In this document: positions 22,712-33,989 of the stretch, one piece after another
Numbering within the stretch: position 1 is the first letter of the stretch
How the letters are laid out: each line of letters opens with the position of its first letter
From: Enchytraeus crypticus
Lineage: Eukaryota; Annelida; Clitellata; Enchytraeida; Enchytraeidae
DNA length: 64,000 nt
Reading direction: 5' to 3'
Assembly (NCBI GenBank): GCA_905160935.1
Contig: CAJHZI010000557.1
Coordinates: forward strand, 1,106,001 to 1,170,000
Position numbers and translations under genes: made by a program
Notes under the pieces: model-generated
What the model saw: the letters and a program-made list of their open reading frames with translations, nothing else
What the model was told of the DNA's origin: nothing
Databases searched by the model: none

Positions 22712-22810
22712 TTTGCACACACGATCTGGAACTCTTTACCTGCTAATCTTCGCTCTTTTTCTCTTTCAACTTTTTCTAGTAAGCTTAAGACTTACTTTTT
22801 CCCACCGTAG
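22712..22810 (+). pseudogene. LINE ORF2 C-terminal fragment
   Basis: Thirty-two codons then TAG, reading F-A-H-T-I-W-N-S-L-P-A-N-L-R-S-F-S-L, then F-S-S-K-L-K-T-Y-F-F. This is the characteristic W-N-S-L-P-x-x-L-R ... F-x-x-x-L-K-T tail of CR1/L2/Jockey-group reverse transcriptase proteins. The rest of the element is missing. Confidence 0.68.
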
Positions 22811-22950
22811 GCATAATCGGCCCTGACCAATTTTGATCACCGGACTGGCTTTCGTTTAGGACTTAAATTAGTGTTTACTAATTTAAAATTTATATAAATT
22901 ATTTATAATTTATTATAATTATTTATAAATTTAATTTCGTTTAGGTAATA

Positions 22951-23192
22951 GAATGTCTCAATAGCGCAATGGTTAGTGGTGCAGATAACGTCATGAAGTT
23001 TTAAATGACAGACCCTGAGGTGAATTGAACCATCGTGGGTTCGAATCCCACTCGTGCTAATCTGAGAGTAAAATCTCGGACATTCACTGGACTGGCTACA
23101 CGGAAAATGGACAGAATTGCCTAACGGATTTAACATGTGGTATTAAAAGTGATAGATATCAACACAGTTGATCATTTCACTATAATGTGTGG
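22951..23192 (+). mobile_element. SINE-B, well preserved copy
   Basis: Full order: GAATGTCTCAATAGCGCAAT (A box TAGCGCAATGG), AACGTCATGAAGTTTTAAAT, GTGGGTTCGAATCCCA (B box), GATCTGAGAGTAAAATCTC, CATTCACTGGACTGG, TTGCCTAACGG, GATAGATATCAACACAG. It is the best reference copy for the family in this window. Confidence 0.88.
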
Positions 23193-23204
23193 TATTATTA
23201 TTAT

Positions 23205-23334
23205 TAGGACCTTACTTCTCCTCAGCACATTTCTTTCCAGATTGGTCTGGGTGAATTGATCTGTAGTGATGCGTGCTGTGGGGACGTCCCTGACATCATC
23301 CCTGGACGAGGAAACGGACGTTAAACTGTTATTG

Positions 23335-23365
<31 letters not shown>
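23205..23365 (+). mobile_element. SINE-D (GGGACGTCCC element) with ATT tail
   Basis: Sequence CTGTGGGGACGTCCCTGACA followed by CCCTGGACGAGGAAACGGAC and GTTAAACTG, ending in a TTA/ATT microsatellite. A shorter copy is at 48640-48690. The tail wording resembles that of SINE-A (GAGGAAACTGACGTTAACA), suggesting a shared 3' end. I saw no B box. Confidence 0.5.
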
Positions 23366-23369
<4 letters not shown>

Positions 23370-23505
23370 AAGTGTACTCTGCACTGTATTATACAGGTAC
23401 TCTACACTGTATTATAAGTGTACCGTACACTGTATTATAAGTGTTATGTACACTGTACTATAAGTGTAATGTACACTGTACTATAAGTGCACTGTAAATT
23501 GTAAA
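23365..23505. repeat. 23-bp satellite block 2
   Basis: About six imperfect units (ATTATAAGTGTACCGTACAC type), the continuation of the 22495-22700 array. Confidence 0.88.
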
Positions 23506-23509
23506 GCAA

Positions 23510-24290
23510 TTGCCTTGCTTGATTAGTCTCTGGTGTGCTCCACAGTCCAGACAGGCTTTAGATATCTGCAGACAGAATTCGCTTGTTATGAAATCACGAG
23601 ATTCTTCTTAAGTAATTTAAGCTCGTAAAATACTATTTTCTGTGTAAATAATTAGCAAATGTACTTGTAACTCTATTGAATGCAGGGACAATAATCCGGA
23701 TGATAAATTAGTCTGCATCTTGGAGGTCGTGATGTTCTCTAGAAAACTTTCATTAGACCTCGTTTAACACGTGAGTTGAGAGAATACGAGAAATCATAGA
23801 GTTACCAGTTTCTGTAATTTAAATTTTATTTACTTAATTTACTTCATTTAATTATTGTAATTATTAATAATTTAAGTTTGTGTGATCACTGGTAAACTCT
23901 TGCATTACATAGCTAATTGGCTAACTATGATTACAAATTTCTTCCTTCTACAAATTAAACTTGGAGAGTTCCGAGTGTTGTATACGGACCGCTAAGGAAT
24001 AAATTAGTAATGTATATATTACTTCATTTAAATGTGGCTTTACTTTCACGCGTAAACTGCAAGTGTTGTAAATGGCGGCCAAGCAAGAACTGCGGAATGC
24101 TATTGAAAGTCCATCTTAAATCAAATTTCCATAAGTTAAATGCCACAATAAAATTAGGAAAAAGTTTAGCCTTTGATATGAGAGCAACTTGCTAGTCCAT
24201 AGTGTGTTCTTCATGAGAAAACATACTTTCAGCAGTACATGTAGTATGTACTTTGGATCTGTCATTGGAGAACACCAGAGGAAGAGAGAG
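23510..24290. other. Intergenic DNA, nothing recognised
   Basis: A 61-codon plus-strand open frame at 24010 lacks any protein character I can identify. Confidence 0.55.
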
Positions 24291-24294
24291 GGAG

Positions 24295-24305
24295 ATAGTG
24301 TGTGC

Positions 24306-24342
<37 letters not shown>
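24295..24342. repeat. (GT)n(GA)n microsatellite
   Basis: A short GT run followed by a GA run. Confidence 0.88.
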
Positions 24343-24394
24343 GATCTCTTGAGAGCTTTAATCTAAAATGAATAAATACATGTTGATTTAAAGA

Positions 24395-24653
24395 TGGGTA
24401 ATGTCATGAAGTTTAAAATGACAGAACCCGAGGTGAATTGAACCCTCGTGGTTTCGAATCCCAGCCGCGCTGATCTGAGAGTAAAATATCGGACATTCAC
24501 TGGCCTGGTCACACTGAAAATGATTTAAATTGTCTAACGGTTTGAACATGTGGCATTAAAAGCGATAGATAACAACACAGTTGATCGTTCACTATAGTGC
24601 GTGTTTTTACTTTAAAGAATGTATTTAAACTATACTGTTCACTGCGTCACACG
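24395..24653 (+). mobile_element. SINE-B, 5'-truncated, with long tail
   Basis: Begins inside the head (GGTAATGTCATGAAG). It keeps the B-box region (GTGGTTTCGAATCCCAG), GATCTGAGAGTAAAATATC and TTGTCTAACGGTTTGAAC. It then carries an additional tail TTTACTTTAAAGAATG and TTCACTGCGTCACACG, also present in the 51196 copy. Confidence 0.83.
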
Positions 24654-24839
24654 CGTGAGCATTATTCACTTTCTATTGGTTTCTTGAACTGACGAAGCAG
24701 CGCGCCAACTCCGTCAATGCCAAACAATTGTTGAATGCTTGTCATTGAACTTGTCACGGAGTCGTTCGCGTTTAAATGACAGGCTATACAATATTCATTG
24801 TGTAATAGGCAGTATAAACTCAATGATTATGTTCGACTT

Positions 24840-25072
24840 TTTATTAATGACATAATAATAATAAATATTTTTATTAGTAGTATTATAATGATTATGACAA
24901 TGACAATAACAATAATAAATAACACTATTATTAATTCATCTTTTAACTTTTAATTAAAGTCTCATTTATCTTATTTTTTAGGGCTCTATACAGCCCATGA
25001 CATTAAAAAATAATGAAGATTATGATAATAATGGTGATGATGATAATAATAATAAAAATAATAGTAGTAATA
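24840..25072. repeat. Degenerate AAT/ATG microsatellite, retrotransposon target
   Basis: AT-rich tract with many AATAAT and GATGAT units. The 13 bases AATAGTAGTAATA at 25060-25072 are repeated at 25878-25890 on the other side of the inserted retrotransposon. Confidence 0.8.
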
Positions 25073-25877
25073 TGTACTACGACTCCTAGCTGTATCAACT
25101 AAAAGAAGCAGCGACTGGCTTCACGCTCTCCCTGTTGCTTCTTGTGGGCTATTTTTAGACAATGAGGCGATTCGAGTAGCTGTTAGTTTCCGTTTAGGGG
25201 CGAAAACTTGCGAGCCTCACATGTGCCCCTGCGGTCATGAAGTCGACGCTTTAGGTCTCCACGGTCTCTCCTGCAAACGAAGCTCAGGTAGAATGTCTCG
25301 CCATCACAATTTAAATGACATAATATGGCGAGCACTTTCGAGAGCAGGCATCCCTTCCTATAAGGAACCAAGTGGGTTGTCCAGATCAGACGGCAAGCGT
25401 CCGGACGGCATGACTTTAGTGCCCTGGTGCAACGGTAAATGTGCCGTTTGGGACGTCACGGTCATTGACACTATGGCAAACTCCTACCTGAATACGACTT
25501 CAGTCACAGCCGGTGGTGCTGCTGTTCATGCCGCCTCTAGGAAGTTGGATAAATACCGTGATCTGTCCTTAGGATATGAAGTTGTTCCGGTGGCTATTGA
25601 AACCATGGGCCCGATGAATCCCGAAGGAGTTGACTTAATTAATGGCATAGGCAGACTTATTGCAGAGCAAACCGGCGATAAGCGAGAGACATCTTTTCTT
25701 TGGCAAAGGCTTTCCATGACTTTGCAAAGATTTAATGCAGTCTGCTTCAACAATTCTTTTAAGCCGATTGATGACCTCGAGTAGCCGGGCGGCGATTCAG
25801 CACGTATTGCTCGAATCGTTTTTATCAAACCCCAGGTTCTTTACACCGGGGTAATAAAAAAAAAATAAAATAAAAAA
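25073..25877 (+). mobile_element. 5'-truncated non-LTR retrotransposon with endonuclease domain
   Basis: An 805-base insertion bounded by perfect 13-base direct repeats, AATAGTAGTAATA at 25060-25072 and 25878-25890. It carries a single long C-terminal reading frame to TAG at 25782-25784, a short 3' untranslated part and an A-rich TAAAAAA tail at about 25852-25877. The frame is GC-rich relative to its surroundings. Only the 3' end of the element is present, as expected of incomplete reverse transcription. Confidence 0.85.
25074..25784 (+). pseudogene. Retrotransposon ORF C-terminus: zinc-knuckle and restriction-like endonuclease
   Basis: About 236 codons without a stop. From the N-terminal side: S-D-W-L-H-A-L-P, R-V-A-V-S-F-R-L-G, then a C-x-C...H...C knuckle (C-P-C-G-H-E then H-G-L-S-C), the basic R-H-H-N-L-N-D-I-I-W, and K-R-P-D-G-M-T-L-V-P-W followed by V-W-D-V-T-V. 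The order CCHC, then R/K-P-D, then D-V-T-V matches the restriction-like endonuclease at the C-terminus of R2/NeSL-type non-LTR elements. The reverse transcriptase itself is absent, so the copy is dead on arrival. The frame is otherwise intact, suggesting a fairly recent insertion. The ATG at 25221 is not a meaningful start. Confidence 0.8.
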
Positions 25878-25940
25878 AATAGTAGTAATAATAATAATAA
25901 TAATAACGATAATTATGACCATAACAAACAATAATAATAA

Positions 25941-26181
25941 AGCCCACTATAGTGAAGCGATTAACTATGTTGATATCTGTCACTTTTAATACCACCGGTT
26001 AAACCGCTAGGCAATTTAGTCCGTTTTCCGTTCAACTTGTCTTGTTAATGTCCGAAATTTTACTCTCAAGTCAGCGCGTCCGGGAATCGAACCCACGAGA
26101 ATTCAATTCACCTCAGGATAGGTCACTTAAGACGTCATGACTTTACCAGACGCCTCTAAAAAATGCGCAATTTAGACATTT
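25941..26181 (-). mobile_element. SINE-B copy, minus strand
   Basis: Reverse reading gives the family order: AGACGTCTTAAGTGACC-like head, GTGGGTTCGATTCCCG (B box with one change), GACTTGAGAGTAAAATTTC, GCCTAGCGGTTTAACCGG and ATCAACATAGTTAATCG. It lies 50 bases downstream of the truncated retrotransposon. Confidence 0.82.
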
Positions 26182-26189
26182 TTGAAATT

Positions 26190-27220
26190 TTTTCACTGAC
26201 ATTCATTCATTGAGACATATATTGAGACATGTTTGTCATCTGTGCATGACCATGTGCATATGGTTCTACACTACATAGAGTATGTATATCAGTGCAAGGT
26301 CCGCATAGGCTTCTACACTACATATAGTATGTATCATCTGCCTGCAATATGAACAATTTAACCCAAAGAAAATGATTTGAACAACACTCAAGAGCGATAT
26401 CACTTTAGCCAATGACACATGATTACTGGTTAGCGAGAATTGAATGTGCAAACATACAGTGTTCATAAAACCTAACGTGTCCATTATATTATAAAATTCT
26501 AAATCAAACATTCTTTATTCATAGGACATGAGTTACAGCTACTCAACTTTAGCTTTATAACATCAGTTTTTATGGTATGTCTATTTACTTCTTGACTTCT
26601 AAGTTCTAACAAGTGCATACTTGATCAGCGTACGGTACGGTAGCCTGTTGAAAAGCTACCTGTATATAAATAATTAAGCTGCAAACTTAGACCCAATTAA
26701 ATTACAAAAAAAATCTAAAATAATTTCGTAAATCTATTATTGCCATCATTAGTTTCACCATTACTGTTACTATATTATTATAATATCAGTACTATTACGG
26801 TTATTATTGGGAATTCATTTTAAGCGGTGAAAATCGGTAATAGTTAATATCTTTGCTTTCGGACTATTGAAATATTTCCATTGCGAGAAGGCTCTCAAGT
26901 GAACAATGAAGTTATTGTATTTAACTATCCTCAAATAGAGGTTCATTAAAACATTCGATATGATAATAATAATAATTATAATAATAATAATAATAATTAG
27001 TAATTATAATTTACAAGTGGTTTCTATTAAATAAAAGAGAGAAACTATTTTATTAAACAGGAAACACGAAATTTGAGAAAGTCAATTATATCAAACCGCG
27101 ATCAATTAGAAAATGTTTCCAATATTTTAACAGAAGTGAAAGTTTTTAATCACCGACGGAGCCACTTTTCACAAAATTAATAGTTAACCTTCAAGATAAC
27201 TAACCAAATATTGTTACTGA
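26190..27220. other. Intergenic AT-rich DNA, nothing recognised
   Basis: Contains a small ATAATAATA tract near 26960-27000. No gene was supported. Confidence 0.55.
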
Positions 27221-27224
27221 TAAG

Positions 27225-27429
27225 TTATAAGTTACATTAAAGATAAGTTACATTAAAGATAAGTTACATTAAAGATAAGTTACATTAAAGATAAGTTACA
27301 TTAAAGATAAGTTACATTAAAGATAAGTTACATTAAAGATAAGTTACATTAAAGATAAGTTACATTAAAGATAAGTTACATTAAAGATAAGTTACATTAA
27401 AGATAAGTTACATTAAAGATAAGTTACAT
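27225..27429. repeat. 16-bp minisatellite, about 13 copies
   Basis: Unit AGATAAGTTACATTAA repeated head to tail. Eleven consecutive units from 27241 to 27416 show no visible difference. Such homogeneity suggests recent expansion or gene-conversion-like turnover. Confidence 0.95.
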
Positions 27430-28300
27430 CGACTACTACTGAATATGTCACTTCATAATCGCTACATTAAATGAAATTATTGGTTAAACTTACATTAAAT
27501 AATTTCCACTGATTAATATAACCATTTTTGAAAATGACACTTGATTATTGCTACATATAATTAATTATATTATACATGTAGGTTTAAACGATTAAACTGT
27601 CATTTAAATCGTTTACACTGTCGATTAATAGAATTTTACCAAGGTTATTCAACTTATGAAAATATTTACGACATCTTTTCGTATAAAATACATGCTACGT
27701 CATGGCTTTAAGTATCCCAATAATAACATCATGGAATAACTCTTCTTATAGTAAGAAGAGTTTTAAGCCCTTTCTCAAAAATTATTACGCAACATATGTA
27801 GCAAATACTAGCAAAACGTTAATACAAGACAAATCAGATGTCATTTTTAGTCGTAATATAAATGTGTTGTAATTTTCTGATTTATACAGTATAGTTGCTC
27901 TAGGTATGTAATTCAGTTAAGGCTAATACTAAAAGCGCGGGTTAAACTTGGTACAGTGTATGCTTAACGACACACTGAATTAGTTGAAAGTCAACATACA
28001 TGAATACATGCATTAGCCTACATTACTGTTTGGATGTCACGAAACTAAATAATTATCTCGAGTTTCATTGACCTCAGATGGGTTCGATGCGCATGAAGTA
28101 AAATCTGAGACAACTAAAGTACTGATAAATAGAGAATTTACTGTATTGCTTACCGCTTTAAACATGCGGTATGAGATACCACCAGTCCGTCATTGAAGAA
28201 AAGTTCAGAAAAATGTGTTTATAACATTTTATCAGTCTAACGGGCAGCTAAGATGATGCTAAACAGTACAGACAGTACTGTACTGTATTGTTTTAATAGA
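27430..28300. other. Intergenic DNA; possible decayed SINE-B at about 28060-28180
   Basis: TGGGTTCGATGCGCATGAAG, AGTAAAATCTGAGACAAC and CTTTAAACATGCGGTATGAG keep the SINE-B order but are heavily changed. Nothing else was recognised. Confidence 0.4.
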
Positions 28301-28302
28301 AT

Positions 28303-28545
28303 AGAAAGTCTTAATAGCATAGGGGTAACGTCAAGAAGCTTTAAATGACAGATACTGAGGTGAATTGAACTCTCGTGGGTTCGATTCTCAACCGCGTTGA
28401 TCTGAAAGTAAAATCTCGGACATTTACTGGACTGATTCTATGAAAAACTATCTAAATTACCGAACGGTTTAAACATGTGATATTAGAAGTGATAGATACC
28501 AACATAGTTGACCATTTCACTGTAGTTAGTGCGTGCTTACTTTTA
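28303..28545 (+). mobile_element. SINE-B copy
   Basis: AAGTCTTAATAGCATAGGGG head, GTGGGTTCGATTCTCA B-box region, GATCTGAAAGTAAAATCTC, TACCGAACGGTTTAAAC and ACCATTTCACTGTAG tail. Confidence 0.85.
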
Positions 28546-28768
28546 CTGGACTGTAGTCTGAAGAGTGTACATGTACATGAGTAACTTAAACCAGCCTGAT
28601 CTGTTTGGTAGATTACTGTTTTCATTATGACAACTGTAACAGGAAATATTTGTATCCTATTTAAAATCTAATTGAAATAATTTAACACTGAGAAAATTAA
28701 TTGTATAAATTACATCCTGACCGCTATAAATCGACATTAATAAATACGGAGTAACTCTTGATCTGGAA

Positions 28769-28769
<1 letters not shown>

Positions 28770-28815
<46 letters not shown>

Positions 28816-28825
28816 ATATATATAG

Positions 28826-28857
<32 letters not shown>

Positions 28858-28960
28858 TATATATGCATATATATGTATATATGTATATATATAGATATAG
28901 ATATATATATATATACATGCGTGTGTGTGTGTGTGCGTGTGTGTGTGCGTGTGTGTGTGT
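28770..28960. repeat. Compound microsatellite (AT)n(GT)n
   Basis: Several AT runs with single-base breaks, then a GT run with CGT interruptions. Confidence 0.93.
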
Positions 28961-29100
28961 TTGTTGATATGTTAATCTTTCATGTTATATGTCACTTATG
29001 TTATGGTAGGCCTATATTATGCATTATTGTATTAAAGTTATTATGTTATTATTACTATTATTTTATCATCATCATTTTATTATTTATATTATTATTATTT

Positions 29101-29340
29101 AGAATGTCTTAATAGCGTAGGGGTAACGTCATTCAGTTTTAAATGACAGATCCTGAGGTGAACTGAATCCTCGTGGGTTCAAATCCCAGCGGCGCTGATC
29201 TGAGAGTAAAATCTCGGACATTCACTGGACTGGTTACACCGAAAATGGAATAAATTGCCTAACGGTTTAAACATGTTGCATTAAAAAGTGATAGATATCA
29301 ACATAGTTAATAATTTCACTATAACGTCTGTTTACTTTAC
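29101..29340 (+). mobile_element. SINE-B copy
   Basis: GAATGTCTTAATAGCGTAGG head, GTGGGTTCAAATCCCAG B box, GATCTGAGAGTAAAATCTC, TTGCCTAACGGTTTAAAC and ATTTCACTATAACGTCTG tail. It is preceded by an ATT microsatellite. Confidence 0.87.
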
Positions 29341-29919
29341 TTTATTACTATTTTTCATTATTATTATGATTATTATTATTCTTATTAGGTCATTAGGTTA
29401 ATATGATTATTGGGTATATATTGGGATATTATCTTATGGCATGTGTTAATATTTCATTCTAAGCAAACAACTATTGCAGCAGTTAAGACTGAAATCGAAA
29501 CATTAGTCGGTTCACCTCAGATCAAACATAAAATGTCGCTCTTATTACGGCTTTGACGGGACAGCTATCGTTAAGCAACTTTAATTATTGCTATTTCATT
29601 AAAATTACAGCCTAATGTTTACTATAGGCCTACTTGACGAAACCAAGAGCACCTATCAATCAAACAATAATATACAATGAATATTCTACAATAATAGAGA
29701 GGTTTCATGAACACGTCATTTTTTGTTTACATTACAAATCCGCCATTTTGATATCCGACTCTTTATGATACACGGCTATATATGTAACTTTAAGTATTTT
29801 TTCATCTTAATTTAGTATAAAATTGTGTCTGGAATATGGACATTGGCTCTTTCGTACAGGTTAATGAACTGGTAGTGGATATGATGGTTCTTGAAAGCTT
29901 TGTTACACATAATTTCAGC

Positions 29920-29973
29920 ATTTCTGCCATTTCTGCCAAATAGTGCAGGCTAATTGGCAGAAATGGCAGAAAT
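29920..29973. repeat. Perfect 20-bp inverted repeat (hairpin)
   Basis: Left arm 29920-29939 (core TTTCTGCCATTTCTGCC) and right arm 29954-29973 are exact reverse complements, with a 14-base spacer. The same CTGCCATTTCTGCCATTTT wording recurs near 30141-30160. The function is unknown; it may be a cruciform, the end pair of a small transposon, or a transcript hairpin. Confidence 0.85.
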
Positions 29974-29979
29974 TTGGAC

Positions 29980-32230
29980 TCCATGAGTGGAATTCAGGAA
30001 AATGGGACAAAAATATGTCGGCACGATGTGTTTCTGTTTTGTTGTGTACTTAGTCTATGTATTTAATTAGTTGTCGAAATATAAGATAGGCCTATTGGTG
30101 GCAAGCTTTAATGGTTTGACGAAATTAGTAATTGCAAAGCTTCTGCCATTTCTGCCATTTTCGTAATGCAAATTAAGGTCAAATTTCTCAAAACAGGGAA
30201 AAGTTATTAGCATATACATGGATCTGTAAACAAAAAATTATTGAAAATTTAGACTTTTTGCACCAGCTTATAGTTTAGGACTTACGGTTTTTATTTGAAT
30301 CCTTTACGGTCTTTGTGTATTGAGGCATTAAATTACGACTAGACTAGTGTTACACGTCCTCGATCAAGACCTACTGAACTAGTATAATTAATTTAAGTCT
30401 TCAACTATAGAATCCAACTACATAACGAATCTACAGCGTACGGCTGACCGGTAAGATCGGAGCTCATATATTCCATACGTAAGTTCATACAACTTTATGA
30501 AGCACATAGGTAGGCCTACACTATCTGTGTATATAACTAATAAATCGTGTGCATTTTTACAAATTGCAATATACGTACATATATAGAAATTTTATTTTTT
30601 ATATGCATATATATCTATATATACGTAATGCTAAAAATCAACAGACGTAATCCAATATGGATGCCAATGCCGGTAGGTGTATAAAAGTGGGCTAACAGCT
30701 GTGAAAATCCTCTATTTAAGTTCTATTATCCGTAGAAGTCAATAAGCCACAAGTCACGTGACGACGATACAGCTGACTGTCGTTTGTTTCTAAACAATCC
30801 ATTGAACATTGTAGGCTACGTGATAAATGCAAGAAAAATTCTAAAATCTTTGTTAAACTGACATTTATATTTACATTTACTCCGTAGAAACTGAGGATTA
30901 CATCCGACTGCAAAGCATTTTACCATTTCCTATCTTCATATTATATTCTATATTCATATTTATATTCATATTATAAACACTTAAAAAAATTAAAAATTGT
31001 GCATTAAAAAATTGTGCGTTACAAATAAAAAGTAACCTACATTTATAATTAAACTGCAAAGATCGACAATGCACTAATAACATTTGTTTATCTACAAACT
31101 GCGTCAGACCTACACCTTTTAGTGTCTGCACTTATAGTTCCTATTAGCTATATCGTTCAATTACCTTACCAATTAATTCTTCACACTTTTAGGGGATAGG
31201 ATTTTTTTTTGAACAACAAAGAAGATTAGAGTGCAATAGATCTTTTCGGTAATAGCTATAAATAGAACATCGTGGACACCAAATATAAACAGTGGACTAG
31301 AAAAAGTAAACACTGCATAGAATACTATTGAAATGTACTAGTTCCTCATAAAATTTCTAATACAAGTTTTCTTTAGAAATGTTATTTACTTTACAACCTA
31401 CTATACGTATATTAATTAAAGAATAACTTAACACTTATAGTTTAACTCTTTCACCCATTATAACAATATGCATGCATTATAACGAAGTTATAATATAGAC
31501 CCATTACATTTACATGTAAATTTATGTATCAGATGTCAACATAAACAAACCAGTGTTACCCTACAACAAAATATGTTTTCAATTACCGAACTGATCTATT
31601 GTTGTCAGCGACAATATCCAGCTATATATCTGATCCTAATCAAGCCTTAGGGCAAAAATAAAACTGATATTTACAAAGCTTTCAAACAGTGCAAAACCAA
31701 TGTATCCAGAAACATATTAATAACTATTAAAATGAGTAATAATTTTATTTCTAAAATTATTTTAAAATTGTTAATTTAAATTTTTTAGACACTCCATTAA
31801 TTATTGTAATAGCTTATTAATTAGTCTGTTAGTGCCATTCTTGCTTCAAGTTGCTTGACAATTAAGCAGCGTAATCGCTCATTTTCTGTATTTATTCTGA
31901 TCGAAATCTGCAATATACGTATCTTAAAACTACGACTATGACTATGTTGAAAAGACGTAAATTTTGAATTTTTCTCTTTCCATACAACTTTACCTCTATA
32001 GCCCACTCACTGCATATTTCACAGATAATATTTGAGCATTAGCCACGAATAGTTTTTGCTTTATAATTAATGCATACGGTTTATAGAGTTCTTTAAAAAA
32101 TTTAATTGAATTTGAAATTTGATAATTCTTCTAACTTTTAGTCAACCTTTTAAAAAACTAATACGCATATATATTACCAACTTAAATATTCATTTCAAAA
32201 TCTTAAGTCGTCTAATCTTCCTTGTAGTAT
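29980..32230. other. Intergenic AT-rich DNA, nothing recognised
   Basis: No gene, RNA or mobile element was identified in about 2.2 kb. Confidence 0.55.
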
Positions 32231-32233
32231 TGC

Positions 32234-32248
32234 GTTGTCCTTAGCAAC
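32234..32248. promoter_or_regulatory. X-box-like (RFX) motif
   Basis: GTTGTCCTTAGCAAC fits the RFX X-box pattern RYYNYY-N(1-3)-RRNRAC with a 3-base spacer. It stands upstream of a GC-rich block that could be the non-coding first exon of the elongase gene. Motif matching only. Confidence 0.3.
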
Positions 32249-32479
32249 AGTACATGTTACTCGTTATTGTCAAAGCAACAGCCACACGCTTCCCGCATGC
32301 TTGAATTTGTTTGAACTTTAAGCTTAGTTTTATTACACGTCATTATTAGTCGTATTCAATAAAATATATGATTTATTACTTTTAACAAAAATCTCGTAGC
32401 GATATCTCGTAACAAAATAAAGTTTTAAGCTGAATTTAAAAAATTGTGTTATTAAATTTCGGACCAGATTGTGACTGTT

Positions 32480-32695
32480 CTTGTTTCGGTTGTAAATCTT
32501 AGATAAGGATTATGGAGAATGTGTGAAGGCTTGAGCGGTGCCTGAATTTGAGGATCTTCATCACCGATCAAATCTCGACCCCGTCGAGATATTCGTCCAA
32601 CCCGGGCGATCGGTCCGTCTACGTGTACGAGGCGTTAGCTGAGCCCTTCCTCGTCGAAAAAACTGAATTAATCCAAAATTTACTTCATACAGTCG
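32480..32695 (+). other. Candidate non-coding first exon of the elongase gene
   Basis: A locally GC- and CpG-richer block (CTCGACCCCGTCGAG, CCCGGGCGATCGG, GTACGAGGCG) ends at a good donor, AGTCG|GTAAGA at 32695/32696. The elongase translation start at 35277 lies only three bases inside its exon, so an upstream untranslated exon is required, and this is the best candidate I see. The alternative is an unrelated exon or a chance GC-rich patch. Confidence 0.3.
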
Positions 32696-32699
32696 GTAA

Positions 32700-33870
32700 G
32701 ATTGCGCTTTATTATAGAATACTCTTTAGCCGGAAAATAAATTTATTCATTCATATCAATGCTCAAAAGTCGTCAGTGATAGATCAGGTTGGTATTCTGG
32801 CACATGACGAGCCCTTTATAGGCAGATTTACTATCTGATAGGCTATGTAATTGTTTTACTAATATCGATGCTTCGTAAATTAGCATTTTTTAACAATTTA
32901 AAAATACCAAAGAAAATATTTTTAAATTATACGAGATTTTGTTAGTATAATTTTAGGACTTTTTGTTACTTTAAATAATGCTTAGAAGAAATCGTAATAA
33001 CGAAAACTGACATTTAAAATTTATGAATAAAAATTTTGTGTTTGTATAAATTTCATTTAGTAATAAATGTGATGTTTAGTGGTTATGGAAATGATGTTTG
33101 ATATAAATTAGACTTACATACATAGTCCTAATTCAGAACTACCTGTACCTATGCACATAAGGTATATTTATATATAACAATGTACATAAAATTATTATTC
33201 ATCTAATCGTAACGCTTTCGCATATATCTAAAGGACGAGACAAATTGCAGTATGAATCCTGCAGTTGTTTGATTGTAAATATCTAGTCTACCTCATGAAT
33301 GTTATCATTATTAATATTATCCATACAGCATTATCGTTAGCTTTGAGTCTATTTTGTATTTAATAATTTTCAAAACATGGTTAAGTCAACGAGGAATGAA
33401 GCTGGGAGGTTCAGAAAATCGGAAAAATTAATAAATCATTTAATTTTGTGCCATGCAATATAAAGAGAAAATAAAAGTAAAACTTTTCTACTATTATTTG
33501 AGTCAATCGCTTTTAACAAGAATAATGAAGATTATATCCTAATTATGTTTAATAGTGTTTAGTTTCTGTTTTAGTGTTTAATTCTATTTTTTAAGAACAT
33601 ATCTGTATATTTTAGGTTTTTGCAATAAACTTGCTTAAAAGCGAAGAGTATAAATGATGAAAATTGTATTCAAGAATAAAAGAATTTTAAAATTAAATTA
33701 TGTTCATAGTAATTTGAATCATGTTTATTTTCTGTTTTAAACTCAGCGTAGTTGCAGGTACTAGGCATAATGTGATTCAAATTGTACTGATACAGTTTTG
33801 CAAAGTTATCTTTTGTCTTTTCTCAATTATTTTAATAGTTTTCAATTTAACAGTTGCGATCTGTAAAGCT
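32700..33870. other. AT-rich DNA, nothing recognised
   Basis: No feature was supported on either strand. Confidence 0.55.
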
Positions 33871-33875
33871 CTTTT

Positions 33876-33989
33876 CCTGTAGCGGATCCCAAATTGTGGA
33901 ATGAACTTCCACAATTTGTAAAACATTTTGATACACCTGATAGCTTTAAAAATCTTAAAACGCATCTTTTTGGCAGATCCTTCTTGTAA
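33876..33989 (+). pseudogene. LINE ORF2 C-terminal fragment
   Basis: Thirty-seven codons then TAA at 33987-33989: P-V-A-D-P-K-L-W-N-E-L-P, then D-S-F-K-N-L-K-T-H-L-F. This is the usual C-terminus of CR1/L2-group reverse transcriptase proteins. The preceding 35 bases continue the similarity in another frame, so at least one shift has occurred. Confidence 0.68.

Noticed and set aside
27225..27429. CRISPR-like array
   Set aside because: Head-to-tail 16-base units without spacers, in a eukaryotic genome.
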